Shown here piece by piece: positions 44,879 through 53,012 of a DNA stretch of 64,000 bases. Location of the stretch: positions 1 through 64,000 of the forward strand of contig CAWELN010000002.1 in the NCBI GenBank assembly GCA_963809795.1, in the 5' to 3' direction. Position numbers and translations under genes: made by a program. Source of the stretch: DASUAS01 sp963809795. Its GTDB lineage: Bacteria > Actinomycetota > Acidimicrobiia > IMCC26256 > DASPTH01. The notes beneath the pieces were generated by a model that searched no databases, had not been told where the DNA came from, and saw only the letters and a program-made list of their open reading frames with translations. The stretch's first letter is position 1, and the number at the start of each line of letters is the position of its first letter.

Positions 44879-45317
44879 ATGTCCAGCCCGGGGGGCGATC
44901 AGGAGGTGGCGCGTGAGGTGCTGCACCACCTGATCGGAGTGGTGCAGATCATGAAGCGGCACGTGACCGCGGTGGCCATGGAGTTCGATCTCACGCTGTC
45001 GCAGCTCGACGCCTTGAAGAACCTCGGCGAGCCGTGCTCGCAACGGGAGCTCGCGCAGTCCCTGCACTTCGACGCGTCGAACGTGACCGACATCGTCGAT
45101 CGCCTCGAGGAACGCGGTCTGGTCGCGCGCACGATCGACCCGTCGGACCGGCGCGTCCGGCAGGCTGGTGGTCACCGCCGAGGGAGAGGCGCTGCGCCGG
45201 AAGCTGTTCGAGCGGGCGCTCGACGAGGCGCCGATCCAGTCGTTGACGCCGGCGGAGCAGGGGCAGCTGCGCGACCTGCTCGCCAAGATCGCGCCGGCGG
45301 TCGACCTGCCGATCTAG
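44879..45317 (+). CDS. MarR-family transcriptional regulator (frameshift near 45162)
   Basis: A winged-helix regulator of about 145 residues after repair. It has a dimerisation helix (EVAREVLHHLIGVVQIMKRH), the helix-turn-helix (LTLSQLDALKNLG, SQRELAQSLHFDASNVTDIV) and the wing with the family motif LEERGLVARTIDPSDRRVR. At about 45162 an extra C in CCGGCAGGCTG shifts the frame; without it the sequence continues RRLVVTAEGEALRRKLFERA to the TAG at 45317. ATG 44879 follows ACAGGAG. It probably represses itself and the divergent transporter through the palindrome between them. Confidence 0.87.
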
Positions 45318-45320
45318 TGG

Positions 45321-45938
45321 CTAGGCGCTCCAGACGTCCACCAGCTCGTCGGTCGTGCAGATCTTGGCGACCAGCGAGAGGGTGTTCTGGATGATCACGT
45401 CGGTGTAGTCGGCGGGGTGACCGGTGATCGCGTCGCGCGCGATGACCACGTTGAACCCCGCGTTGACGCAGTCGAACGTCGCGTTCGGGATGGCGACGTT
45501 CGTCGACACGCCGGCGATGACCACCGTCTTCGCCCCGAGGTTGCGGAGCAGCGTCGGCACCTCGGTGCCGTTCACCGGGGACAGCCCGCCGATGCGGGTG
45601 GAGACGAGGTCGCTGTCGGCGGCCTCGATCCCGTCGACCAGCTCGGTGCCCTCACTCCCGGGGAGCATCGTCACCGGCCGCTTGGCGGTGCCGGCGAACA
45701 ACGGTGCGTTGGTGCTCGCACCGCGCCGGTCGGCACGCGTCGCCGCGATGCAGTGCAGGACCCCGCACCCGGCGTCGCGACCGACCTTCACGATCCGGCC
45801 GACGTTCTCGATCATGCCGGTGGCCCGGGCCGACTCCGCCAGCGCGGGCAGCAGGCTCAGGTCTCCGATGACGCCCTTCTGGCATTCCTGGGTGAGCACC
45901 ACGGTGCTCGCGGGTACGACGAGGTCTGCGAGCTGCAT
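45321..45938 (-). CDS. Isochorismatase-like hydrolase lacking the catalytic Cys
   Basis: A 205-residue alpha/beta protein of the isochorismatase superfamily. The first acidic segment reads VVLTQECQKGVIGDLSLLP and the loop before the usual nucleophile reads VVIAGVSTNVAIPNATFDCV. Cysteine hydrolases of the superfamily have a Cys where this protein has the Ala of NVAIP. It could therefore act like true isochorismatases, which need no Cys, or be inactive. ATG 45938 lies 10 nt after the preceding small gene of the same strand, so it probably ends a terC-led operon. It is convergent with the MarR gene, 3 nt apart. Confidence 0.82.
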   Translation of the reverse strand: MQLADLVVPASTVVLTQECQKGVIGDLSLLPALAESARATGMIENVGRIVKVGRDAGCGVLHCIAATRADRRGASTNAPLFAGTAKRPVTMLPGSEGTELVDGIEAADSDLVSTRIGGLSPVNGTEVPTLLRNLGAKTVVIAGVSTNVAIPNATFDCVNAGFNVVIARDAITGHPADYTDVIIQNTLSLVAKICTTDELVDVWSA

Positions 45939-45948
45939 GGGCGGAACG

Positions 45949-46236
45949 CTATCCCTCGAAGCCCAAGCCGGGCTGGTTGGCGGGGGCCGGGCGCTCGGTG
46001 GGCGCCGCGCCGTCGTCGGCGGGGTGCTCGACGACCGCGATCACGCGGGCCTGCATGAAGCGTGCGGTGCGCACCACCTCGCCGGTACGGGTCACCTCGG
46101 TGACCTCGACGATGCCCCGGCCGGTCGTGGTCTCCACCCGGCGACCGGCGCGGGTGGCGACGATCTCGTAGGTACGGGTCTCGCCACCACCCAGCTCCAC
46201 GACGATCTCGACCCGGTCACCCTTCACGAGCGACAT
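45949..46236 (-). CDS. Small hypothetical protein, 95 aa
   Basis: A beta-rich small protein with alternating hydrophobic and charged residues (GDRVEIVVELGGGETRTYEI, GRGIVEVTEVTRTGEVVRTA) and a Pro/Ala-rich tail. I do not recognise it. It starts at ATG 46236 with GGGGATC upstream, overlapping the end of the TerC gene by 20 nt, and is followed after 10 nt by the isochorismatase-like gene. Translational coupling with terC is likely. Third-position GC supports it as a real gene. Confidence 0.6.
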   Translation of the reverse strand: MSLVKGDRVEIVVELGGGETRTYEIVATRAGRRVETTTGRGIVEVTEVTRTGEVVRTARFMQARVIAVVEHPADDGAAPTERPAPANQPGLGFEG

Positions 46237-47179
46237 GATCCCCGATCGCCGCACCTTCTGCACGTCGGTTGCGCAGGACGCTGGCGCTGATCGCCACCAC
46301 GAGGATGGCGATGATGACGCCCAGCGACGCGAGCGTCTCCACGTGCCACCAGTGCGACAGCGCCATCTTCAGCCCGACGAACACGAGGATCGCGCCCAGC
46401 GCGTGGGCCAGGTAGTGGAACCGCTCACGGGCGTCGCCCAACAGGAAGTACATCGCGCGCAGGCCCAGGATCGCGAACGCGTTCGACGAGAACACGATGA
46501 ACGGCTCGCGCGACACCGCCAGGATCGCGGGCACGCTGTCGACCGCGAACACCACGTCGGTCACCTCGACCACCACGAGCGCGGCGAGCAGCGGGGTGGC
46601 CACCCACTTGCCGGCCTCGCGCACGACGAAGTGTTGGCCGTCGAGCTCGGAGCGGACGGGGAGGAAGCGCCCGAGCAGCTTCACCGCGCGGTCGTGGCCG
46701 TGGTTGCCCTCGTCCTCGCGATGGCGCAGCACCTTGAACCCCGACACCACCAGCACCACGCCGAAGAGCAGCAGCGTCCACCAGAAGCGGTCGATCAGCG
46801 CAGTGCCGGCGAAGATGAACACCGCGCGCATCGCCAGCGCGCCGAAGATGCCCCAGAAGAGCACGCGGTGCTGGTAGCGGGCCGGGATCGCGAACGTGGA
46901 GAAGATCACCGCCCACACGAAGACGTTGTCGATGCTCAGCGACTTCTCGATCACGTAGCCGCTCAGGTACTCGCCGAAGGCGGCCCCACCGAAGAGCAGC
47001 AGGATCACGACCGAGAAGCCGAGCCCGCAGGCGACCCAGACCGCGGACTCGACCAGGGCGTGCTTCGCGGTGGGCTCGTGGTTGCCGCGGTGCAGCAGCA
47101 GGTCGACCGTGAGCAGGGCCACGATCAGCCCGAGCAGTGCGGCCCAGTGCCACAGGCTGACGTCGATGCCGAGATCCAT
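46217..47179 (-). CDS. TerC/Alx-family membrane protein, probable manganese-related transporter
   Basis: A 320-residue membrane protein with about eight or nine helices. The family signatures are EKSLSIDNVFVWAVIF and VVEVTDVVFAVDSVPAILAV, the paired acidic motifs thought to bind metal. The Alx/MeeF group exports manganese or supplies it to secreted enzymes. The ATG at 47179 is chosen because an upstream in-frame ATG at 47263 lies inside a yybP-ykoY riboswitch. That riboswitch class senses Mn(II), which independently supports the assignment and means translation or transcription probably rises with manganese. Confidence 0.9.
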   Translation of the reverse strand: MDLGIDVSLWHWAALLGLIVALLTVDLLLHRGNHEPTAKHALVESAVWVACGLGFSVVILLLFGGAAFGEYLSGYVIEKSLSIDNVFVWAVIFSTFAIPARYQHRVLFWGIFGALAMRAVFIFAGTALIDRFWWTLLLFGVVLVVSGFKVLRHREDEGNHGHDRAVKLLGRFLPVRSELDGQHFVVREAGKWVATPLLAALVVVEVTDVVFAVDSVPAILAVSREPFIVFSSNAFAILGLRAMYFLLGDARERFHYLAHALGAILVFVGLKMALSHWWHVETLASLGVIIAILVVAISASVLRNRRAEGAAIGDHVAREG

Positions 47180-47190
47180 CAGGGGTCCGT

Positions 47191-47219
47191 CCTTCGGAGT
47201 GCGCTGACACGTCCGAAGG
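47191..47219 (-). promoter_or_regulatory. Alternative hairpin, probable expression platform of the riboswitch
   Basis: On the minus strand CCTTCGGA (47219-47212), part of the aptamer closing stem, is perfectly complementary to TCCGAAGG (47198-47191) across a 13-nt loop. Forming this hairpin would open the aptamer. There is no T-tract, and the hairpin ends about 12 nt before the ATG, so control of ribosome access is more likely than termination. Confidence 0.65.
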
Positions 47220-47327
47220 TCTCTCCCACCTCGTCCGGCGACGAGGCACGGTGCGCCGGACATGCTCGGAGCGAGCAGGTGCCGTGATGACGACGACCGC
47301 TGACGGGATACTCCCCTTCGCCGGACA
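47211..47327 (-). promoter_or_regulatory. yybP-ykoY (Mn2+-sensing) riboswitch aptamer upstream of terC
   Basis: Read on the minus strand, the leader contains the class hallmarks in order: GAAGGGGAGTATCCCG at 47319-47304, TCGTCATCACGGC at 47293-47281 and GAGAGACCTTCGGAC at 47225-47211. The closing stem forms between GTCCG with AAGG on the 5 prime side and CCTT with CGGAC on the 3 prime side. The two internal loops GGGGAGTA and GAGACCTT are the known metal-binding loops of this class. It lies directly before the terC start, as in many bacteria. Confidence 0.88.
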
Positions 47328-47371
47328 GTCTACGTGACGGGACCGGGGAGACCGGCGTAGCGTCCCGGCCC

Positions 47372-48346
47372 ATGGAGTTCACCGCGCGCAGGGTCGTCAC
47401 CGGTCATGATGCGGACGGGCGGGACGTGATCCGTGCGGATGATCGACCACCGGGGACGATCGAGGCGGACGGCTTCGGGCTCGCGCACTGGTTGTGGCTC
47501 GACGGCACGCCTGCGACCGTCGACGACGGCGGCGACGTCCCCGCGGGTCCCCTGGCCCTGGAGCCACCGCCCGGCGGTTGCGCGGTGCGGCTGATCCGCT
47601 TCCCCGGTGGCGGCGACTGGATCCGGGTCGACGGCGACGACCCCGACCGACCCGGCATGCACGCCACCGACACCCTCGACTTCATGGTCGTGCTCGACGG
47701 TCGCATCGTGCTCGGCCTCGACGACGGCGAGCACGAGCTCGGCGCGGGCGACGTCGTCGTGCAGCGCGGCAACCCGCACCGGTGGCGGGTGGCGGGCGAC
47801 GCACCCTGCACGTACGTCGTGTGCATGGTCCGGCCGGACCCCGCGGCGGCGCCGGATTCCACCGTGGCGCTGGCGGCGGCCAGCGCCACCGGCGACGGCC
47901 GTCCCCGGCGGCTCGTGGCCGCCACCCGCGAGGACGGCACGTCGTACGCGGCGACCGACGGCTCTCCGCCGTGCGCGCTCTCACCGGGGGCCGACGACGG
48001 GGTCGCGCTGGTCGAGCTCTGGCAGTCCGGGGGCCCGCTGGCATCACCGGAGCAGGGCGGCGACCCCGACGGCGGCTGGGTGCTCGAGCCTCGCGGCGGG
48101 GGCGTCGCCTTCCGCTGGGTGCGCCTCCCGGCGGGGCACGACCCCGGAGCGGCGGGGTGGCACACGACCGCCACCATCGACGTCGACATCGTGGTGTCGG
48201 GCCGACTCGAGCTGGCGCTGCCCGGGACCGAGCCGGTGGTGATCGGCCCCGGCGAGGCGGTGGTGCAGCGGGGCACGCACCACAAGTGGCAACCGGTCGG
48301 CGACGCCGCGGTCGAGTTCGTGTCGCTGATGCTCGCCGTAGGCTGA
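47372..48346 (+). CDS. Tandem cupin protein, 324 aa
   Basis: A soluble protein with two cupin barrels. Domain 1 (about 75-155) contains MHATDTLDFMVVLDGRIVLG and VVVQRGNPHRWRV; domain 2 (about 235-320) contains WHTTATIDVDIVVSGRLELA and AVVQRGTHHKWQPV. Each has the cupin pattern of a strand with His/Asp followed by G-x-x-V-QRG-x-xH. A metal site with fewer than the usual ligands is possible. It starts at ATG 47372, divergent from the riboswitch leader of terC. The following crotonase gene lies 5 nt downstream. The substrate is unknown; ring-opening dioxygenase or sugar-isomerase-like roles cannot be separated. Confidence 0.72.
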   Translation: MEFTARRVVTGHDADGRDVIRADDRPPGTIEADGFGLAHWLWLDGTPATVDDGGDVPAGPLALEPPPGGCAVRLIRFPGGGDWIRVDGDDPDRPGMHATDTLDFMVVLDGRIVLGLDDGEHELGAGDVVVQRGNPHRWRVAGDAPCTYVVCMVRPDPAAAPDSTVALAAASATGDGRPRRLVAATREDGTSYAATDGSPPCALSPGADDGVALVELWQSGGPLASPEQGGDPDGGWVLEPRGGGVAFRWVRLPAGHDPGAAGWHTTATIDVDIVVSGRLELALPGTEPVVIGPGEAVVQRGTHHKWQPVGDAAVEFVSLMLAVG

Positions 48347-48351
48347 CGCCC

Positions 48352-49100
48352 GTGTTGCAGATCGACGACCACGACCGCGCCCGCCTCATCACCTTCGATC
48401 GGCCCGATCGCGCGAACGCGTTCAACGAGGAGCTCTATCACGCGTCGGCCGACGCCCTGCGCGCCGCGGCCGCCGACGACGCCGTCGGCGCGATCGTGTT
48501 CACCGGTGCCGGCAAGGCGTTCTGCGCCGGCACCGACCTGCTCGAGATGGCCGAGGCGGTCCCCGACGACGCGGGGCGGCGCGCCCGGAGCGCTCGGGCT
48601 TCCCGGCCTTCGTCGACACGCTCCAGGAGTTCCCCAAGCCCCTGCTCGCCGCGGTGAACGGCGCCGCGGTCGGCCTCGGCTTCACCATGCTCGCCCACTG
48701 CGACCTGGTGCTCGTGTCGGACCGGGCGCGCCTGCTGGCACCGTTCACGAACATGGGGGTGGCGCCTGAGGCCGCGAGCAGCTACCTGCTCCCCCGCCGC
48801 ATGGGACGCCAGCAGGCCTCGCTCTCGCTGTTCACCTCCGACTGGATCACCGCCGAACAGGCCGTCGCCACCGGGCTCGCGATCCGGCAGTGCGCACCCG
48901 ACGAGCTGGTGCCGGAGACGCTCGCGCTGGCCGCCCGCATCGCGTCGAAGCCGCTCCCGTCGCTCATGGCCACCAAGCGCCTGCTGCTCGACGCCGAGCG
49001 CGAGGGCATCGCCCGCGCCCGGGAGCTCGAGAACCGGGCTTTCGCCGAGTTGCTCGCGCTCCCGAACGCGCGCGACGGCGTGCTCGGGCAGCTCGACTGA
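48352..49100 (+). CDS. Enoyl-CoA hydratase/isomerase family (frameshift near 48576)
   Basis: A crotonase of about 249 residues after repair. The first half (LITFDRPDRANAFNEELYHA, AIVFTGAGKAFCAGTDLLEM) and second half (AAVNGAAVGLGFTMLAHCDL, PFTNMGVAPEAASSYLLPRR) lie in different frames. The join near 48576 looks like one missing base, with PERSGFPAFVDTLQEFPKPL continuing in the second frame. The VAPEA segment places a Glu at the usual catalytic position, and SYLLPR is common in enoyl-CoA isomerases. It starts at GTG 48352, 5 nt after the cupin gene. Confidence 0.82.
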
Positions 49101-49142
49101 GAACAAGGGTTGGCCGGGCGCCGTCCCGGGCACAACCGGACG

Positions 49143-49433
49143 ATGGCGAACATCAAGGACGGTCTGGACCGCCGCATCTGGCAGCTCGTCGCCACCGCCG
49201 CGGGCATGGCCGCGGCGGCCATGGTGCGCCGACTGGCGGTCACCACGTGGCGCACCACCAGGCACGAGGACCCGCCCGAGAACCCGGCCGCCCGCGACGT
49301 CGGCTGGCGCGACGCCCTGGCCTGGGCGGTCGCCATCGGCGTCGGCGCCAGCGTGGCGCGGGTCGTGGCGCAGCGCGGGGCGGCGAAGGCGTGGGAGCGG
49401 GCGACGGGCGACCCGCCGCCGATCGTGACCTAG
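49143..49433 (+). CDS. DUF4235 family small membrane protein
   Basis: A 96-residue actinobacterial protein with two hydrophobic stretches (WQLVATAAGMAAAAMVRRL and DALAWAVAIGVGASVARVVA) on either side of a polar loop with PPENPAARDVGWRDA. This matches the DUF4235 pattern. It probably sits in the membrane; the function is unknown. ATG 49143 is preferred. It is convergent with the acyl-CoA synthetase gene, overlapping by 4 nt. Confidence 0.82.
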   Translation: MANIKDGLDRRIWQLVATAAGMAAAAMVRRLAVTTWRTTRHEDPPENPAARDVGWRDALAWAVAIGVGASVARVVAQRGAAKAWERATGDPPPIVT

Positions 49434-51127
49434 CTCGAGGACTGCTCGCGTTCCAGCTCGTGCTTCATCACCTTGCCGGTCTGGGTGTACGGCAAGGAGT
49501 CACGGAACTCGACGTACGCCGGCACCTTGAACGGGGCAAGGGACTGCCCCGCCCACTCCTGCACGGCCGCCGGTTCGAGCGACGCCCCGTCGTGCAGGAC
49601 GACGAACGCCTTGACCTCCTGCCCGAGGGTGCGGTGCTCGACGCCGATCACCGCCGCGTCGGCGATGTCGGGGTGCTCGATCAACCGGTGCTCGATCTCC
49701 ATCGGGTAGATGTTCTCGCCGCCGCGCAGGATGAGGTCGCGCATGCGACTCTCGAGCCAGAGCACGCCGTCGTCGATGCGCCCGTAGTCACCGCTGTGGT
49801 ACCAGCGCTCGGCGTCGAGCACCGCGGCGGTGGCGTCGGGATCGTCCCAGTAGCCCTGGAAGACGACCGCGCCGCGGAGGCAGATCTCGCCGACCTCGCC
49901 CTCGGGCAGGACGGTGCGGTCGTCGTCGCGGATCTGGATCTCGATGGTGGGATACGGCGCACCCACCGACTCACGGTGCGTGGCGTAGCGCGCTCCCGAC
50001 AGCAAGGTGCCCGCGCCCATCGACTCGCTCATGCCGTATCCGTTCGACAGCTGCGCGGTCGGGATCCTCTCGTTGAGCACGCGCATGAGCTCGGGCGGGA
50101 ACGGCGCGCCGCCCGACGACACGAGCGTGAGCGACGAGAGGTCGAACGAGTCGAAGTCGGGGTGCTCGAGCATGCGCCAGAACTGCGTCGGCACTCCCGA
50201 CCACGCCGACACCCGGTGCTCGGCGGTGAGCTGCAGGTGCGTGCCGGGGTCCCAGCGGCCAGGCGGCGGGAAGATCAGCGTGCTGCCGAACCGCGCCCCG
50301 GTCATGAACAGCGGCGCAGTGCCCGAGATGTGGAAGAACGGGGTGGCGCAGATCGACGCCGGGGGCGGTGCGTCGGGCGACGGCACGATCCCGTTCAGCA
50401 GCATCGTGACGGCCCGGCCGAACGCCATCGCCGAGCCCATGTGCACGAGGTTGCGGTGGGTGAGGGTGGCCCCCTTGGGGCGGCCGGTCGTCCCCGACGT
50501 GAACAGGATCATGAACGGGTCGTCCTCGTCGATGGCGACGTCGGGCAGGTCGGCTCCGGTGTCGGCGCGCGCCGCCACCTGCTCGACGAGGGTCGCGAAG
50601 GGGACCATGGGGACGTCGCCGTCGGTGATGCCGACCTCGGCGAGCCGGTCGAGCCGGGCCTCGTCGCCGAAGAGGACCTTGGGCGTGGTGAGCTGGACGC
50701 CGTACGCGAGCTCGGGACCGGTCCACCAGCCGTTGAGCCCGACGATGATGCCGCCGAGGGCGACCGTCGCCCACTCGGCCAGTGCATACGGGAGGCTGTT
50801 GGCGCTCGCGAACGCGACCCGGTCGCCCTTGCCGACGCCGTACTCGTCGGCGAGCACCGCCGCGTACGCGGCGGCGCGCGCCGGCAACTCCGAGAACGTC
50901 ACCGTCTCGTCGGGAAAGAACAGGTAGGGGCGATCGCCGAATTGCGCCACCGCGTCCCGGAGCACCTGCACCAGGTTGCGCGGCCGCTGGACGAACACCT
51001 CGACGGGCGCTCCGAGCACGTCTTCCACGGTGCGCTCGAACGGCGCGCCGGGGCCCGCCAGCGCGGCCCGCTGCTCCGGCGTGAGCTGCTCGTCGTCGTG
51101 CCAGCGGAGCGTGCGCCCGTCGGTCAC
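49430..51127 (-). CDS. Acyl-CoA synthetase (AMP-forming, FadD-like)
   Basis: A 565-residue adenylate-forming ligase that activates a carboxylic acid to its CoA thioester. Signatures: the P-loop MILFTSGTTGRPKGATLTHR, NGYGMSESMG (motif A5), WYHSGDYGRIDDGVLWLESR and RDLILRGGENIYPMEIEHRL, and the catalytic lysine in YTQTGKVMKHEL near the end. The N-terminal extension (TLRWHDDEQLTPEQR) is longer than in typical FadDs. The start is GTG 51127, which overlaps the amidohydrolase stop as GTGA. It is the third gene of an SDR-amidohydrolase-ligase operon. Confidence 0.92.
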   Translation of the reverse strand: MTDGRTLRWHDDEQLTPEQRAALAGPGAPFERTVEDVLGAPVEVFVQRPRNLVQVLRDAVAQFGDRPYLFFPDETVTFSELPARAAAYAAVLADEYGVGKGDRVAFASANSLPYALAEWATVALGGIIVGLNGWWTGPELAYGVQLTTPKVLFGDEARLDRLAEVGITDGDVPMVPFATLVEQVAARADTGADLPDVAIDEDDPFMILFTSGTTGRPKGATLTHRNLVHMGSAMAFGRAVTMLLNGIVPSPDAPPPASICATPFFHISGTAPLFMTGARFGSTLIFPPPGRWDPGTHLQLTAEHRVSAWSGVPTQFWRMLEHPDFDSFDLSSLTLVSSGGAPFPPELMRVLNERIPTAQLSNGYGMSESMGAGTLLSGARYATHRESVGAPYPTIEIQIRDDDRTVLPEGEVGEICLRGAVVFQGYWDDPDATAAVLDAERWYHSGDYGRIDDGVLWLESRMRDLILRGGENIYPMEIEHRLIEHPDIADAAVIGVEHRTLGQEVKAFVVLHDGASLEPAAVQEWAGQSLAPFKVPAYVEFRDSLPYTQTGKVMKHELEREQSSS

Positions 51128-51990
51128 GTGAGCTTGAGCACCCGCTCCGCGTTCTCGCGCAGGAACTTCGGCCACACGTGGTCACGGAACGGCACGTTCA
51201 CCATGTCGCCCATGATGCGGTCGAGGGTCAGCCCCATGGGGTAGTACCCCGCGTAGATGATCTTGTCGGCGCCGCGCGTGTTCGCGTAGTCGATGATCGC
51301 CTTCGGGTAGTGCTTGGGCGCGAACGCGCTCGTGCAGTAGTGCAGCCCGGGCCACTTGAGCATGAGCTTGACCGCGAGCTCCTCCCACGGCTCGCAACCG
51401 TGGCGGGTCACGAACACCAGGTCCGGAAAGTCGTACATCACGTCGTCGATGTAGTCCACGCGCTGTGCGTCGAACTTCAGTCGCGGCCCCGGAACCCCGG
51501 CGTTGACCCACGCGGAGATGCCGAGCTCACAGCACTTGGCGTAGATGGGGTACATCTGCGGTGCGTTGATGGCGATCTGTGGGAACAGACCGCAGGGGAA
51601 CACGTCGACGGCGCGGATGTCGTACTTCTCGTGGCCCTCCACGATCTTCCCGAGCGAACCCATGATGTCGTTGGGGTCGACGCTCAACGCGGCGACGAAC
51701 CGGTCGGGGTGCTCGGTCAGCGCGCGCTGCGAGTTGTCGCTCCCGATGCCGATGAGCCCCTTCTCGATGTTGTGCTTGTCCATCTCCCGCAGCGTCACCG
51801 CCACCGGGTCCTCACCCGAGTCGGCCTCGTCGGGCACGTCCTTGAACATGTACTCGACCGGGAACTTGTACTCGTCCTTCGACTGCGAGTCCTTGGTCTG
51901 CTTGGTGATGAACTCGTAGAGCGCCTTCTTGTCGGCGATGGGGAAGCTGATCATGCAGTCGATGATCGGGACGTCGGTGGGCATGGCCAT
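51124..51990 (-). CDS. Amidohydrolase-2 family protein
   Basis: A 288-residue TIM-barrel amidohydrolase. Visible features are VPIIDCMISFPIADKK at the N-terminus (the usual H-x-H metal motif is replaced by D-C-M), FVTRHGCEPWEELAVKLM in the middle and GADKIIYAGYYPMG near the end. The altered N-terminal metal motif suggests a different or weakened metal site compared with the member at 35019. ATG 51990 follows GAGGAG. It lies 35 nt downstream of the SDR gene and is coupled to the ligase gene, so it acts in the same pathway, probably on a ring-cleavage or keto-acid intermediate (inference). Confidence 0.82.
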   Translation of the reverse strand: MAMPTDVPIIDCMISFPIADKKALYEFITKQTKDSQSKDEYKFPVEYMFKDVPDEADSGEDPVAVTLREMDKHNIEKGLIGIGSDNSQRALTEHPDRFVAALSVDPNDIMGSLGKIVEGHEKYDIRAVDVFPCGLFPQIAINAPQMYPIYAKCCELGISAWVNAGVPGPRLKFDAQRVDYIDDVMYDFPDLVFVTRHGCEPWEELAVKLMLKWPGLHYCTSAFAPKHYPKAIIDYANTRGADKIIYAGYYPMGLTLDRIMGDMVNVPFRDHVWPKFLRENAERVLKLT

Positions 51991-52025
51991 GTGGGGCTCC
52001 TCGGGAAGTGGGTCGTGCTCCAGGA

Positions 52026-52946
52026 CTAGAGGGGACGGAATTCCATGCCCCGGTGGCGGGTCTCGAAGATCTCGGTGGCCATGAGCATGCCGAGCTTCTC
52101 GGCGTCCCACGGCTTGCCGTCACAGCTGATCTCCCTGCGCTCGTACCAGCCACCCATCCAGATGAGCTTGTCGTGGATGACCCGGATCACCTGCCCCGTG
52201 ACGTAGTCGGCCTCGTCGCTGGCCAGCCACGCCACGAGCGGCGAGCTGTTCTTCGGGTCCATCGGGTTCCACTCGCCCTCGGGCACCTCGTCGGGCTCGA
52301 ACGCGTCCCCCGACCCGGGCATGGTCGCGGTGATGCGGGTGAGGCCGGCGGGGCCGACGCAGTTCACCGTCACGCCCGACCGGTACAGCTCCTGGGCGAC
52401 GGTGAGCGTCATGCCCACGATCGCCGCCTTGGCCGTCGCGTACCCCGACTGGCCGAAGTTGCCGCCGAGGCCCGCGCCCGAGGTGGTGTTGATGATGCGG
52501 CCGTGCAGGTCGTCGTCGGACTTCGCCCGGTCGCGGAAGTGCTTGGCCGCGAAGTGCGACGTCGACCACGTGCCCCGCACGTGCACCGCCATCACCGCGT
52601 CCCAGTCCTCGACCGGCATGTTCCAGATCGCGGCGTCACGCACGATGCCGGCGTTGTTGACGAGGATGTCGAGCTTCCCGAAGGTGTCGACGGCCTGCTG
52701 GACCAGCTCGCCGCACTGCTCGTGGTCGGCGACGTTGGCGTAGTTCGGGACCGCCTCGCCGCCCGCGTCCTCGATGAGCTTGACCGTGTCGTCGGCGGCC
52801 TTCCCAGTGCCCTCGCCCCGCTCGCTGCCGCCGAGGTCGTTCACGACCACCTTGGCGCCGTGGCGCGCCATCTCCATCGCGTGGCCGCGGCCGATGCCGT
52901 GGCCCGAGCCGGTGACGATCGCTACCTTGCCGTCGAGCAGCCCCAC
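52026..52946 (-). CDS. Short-chain dehydrogenase/reductase, FabG/hydroxyacyl-CoA type
   Basis: A 306-residue classical SDR. The cofactor loop is VAIVTGSGHGIGRGHAMEMA, NNAGIVRDAAIW gives the NNAG motif, and the catalytic tetrad is in INTTSGAGL and YATAK. VVNDLGG after strand 2, with Asp, indicates NAD preference. The C-terminal extension (WYERREISCDGKPWDAEKLG) resembles that of the multifunctional-enzyme type 3-hydroxyacyl-CoA dehydrogenases. The start is GTG 52946 with GGGGGAG upstream. A 12-bp element shared with the promoter region at 62626 lies 50 nt upstream. Confidence 0.9.
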   Translation of the reverse strand: MGLLDGKVAIVTGSGHGIGRGHAMEMARHGAKVVVNDLGGSERGEGTGKAADDTVKLIEDAGGEAVPNYANVADHEQCGELVQQAVDTFGKLDILVNNAGIVRDAAIWNMPVEDWDAVMAVHVRGTWSTSHFAAKHFRDRAKSDDDLHGRIINTTSGAGLGGNFGQSGYATAKAAIVGMTLTVAQELYRSGVTVNCVGPAGLTRITATMPGSGDAFEPDEVPEGEWNPMDPKNSSPLVAWLASDEADYVTGQVIRVIHDKLIWMGGWYERREISCDGKPWDAEKLGMLMATEIFETRHRGMEFRPL

Positions 52947-52995
52947 GGCTCCCCCTGTGTGTCGTTTCGGATCTGACGGTGCGTCAGGACGCGGG

Positions 52996-53007
52996 ATTGT
53001 ATATTCC
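52996..53007. promoter_or_regulatory. Divergent promoter element, copy 1 (ATTGTATATTCC)
   Basis: An AT-rich 12-mer between the SDR and acyl-CoA synthetase genes. On the plus strand its TATATT core (53000-53005) ends 7 nt before the GTG at 53013, the spacing of a -10 box for a leaderless transcript. On the minus strand GGAATATACAAT leaves a leader of about 50 nt before GTG 52946. The same 12-mer occurs inverted at 62626-62637. Confidence 0.65.
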
Positions 53008-53012
53008 GCCCC

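Noticed and set aside
47180..47263. N-terminal extension of TerC from ATG 47263
   Set aside because: It would place coding sequence within the riboswitch aptamer.
48890..51244. Plus-strand frame of 784 codons
   Set aside because: It is antisense to the acyl-CoA synthetase and has shadow composition.
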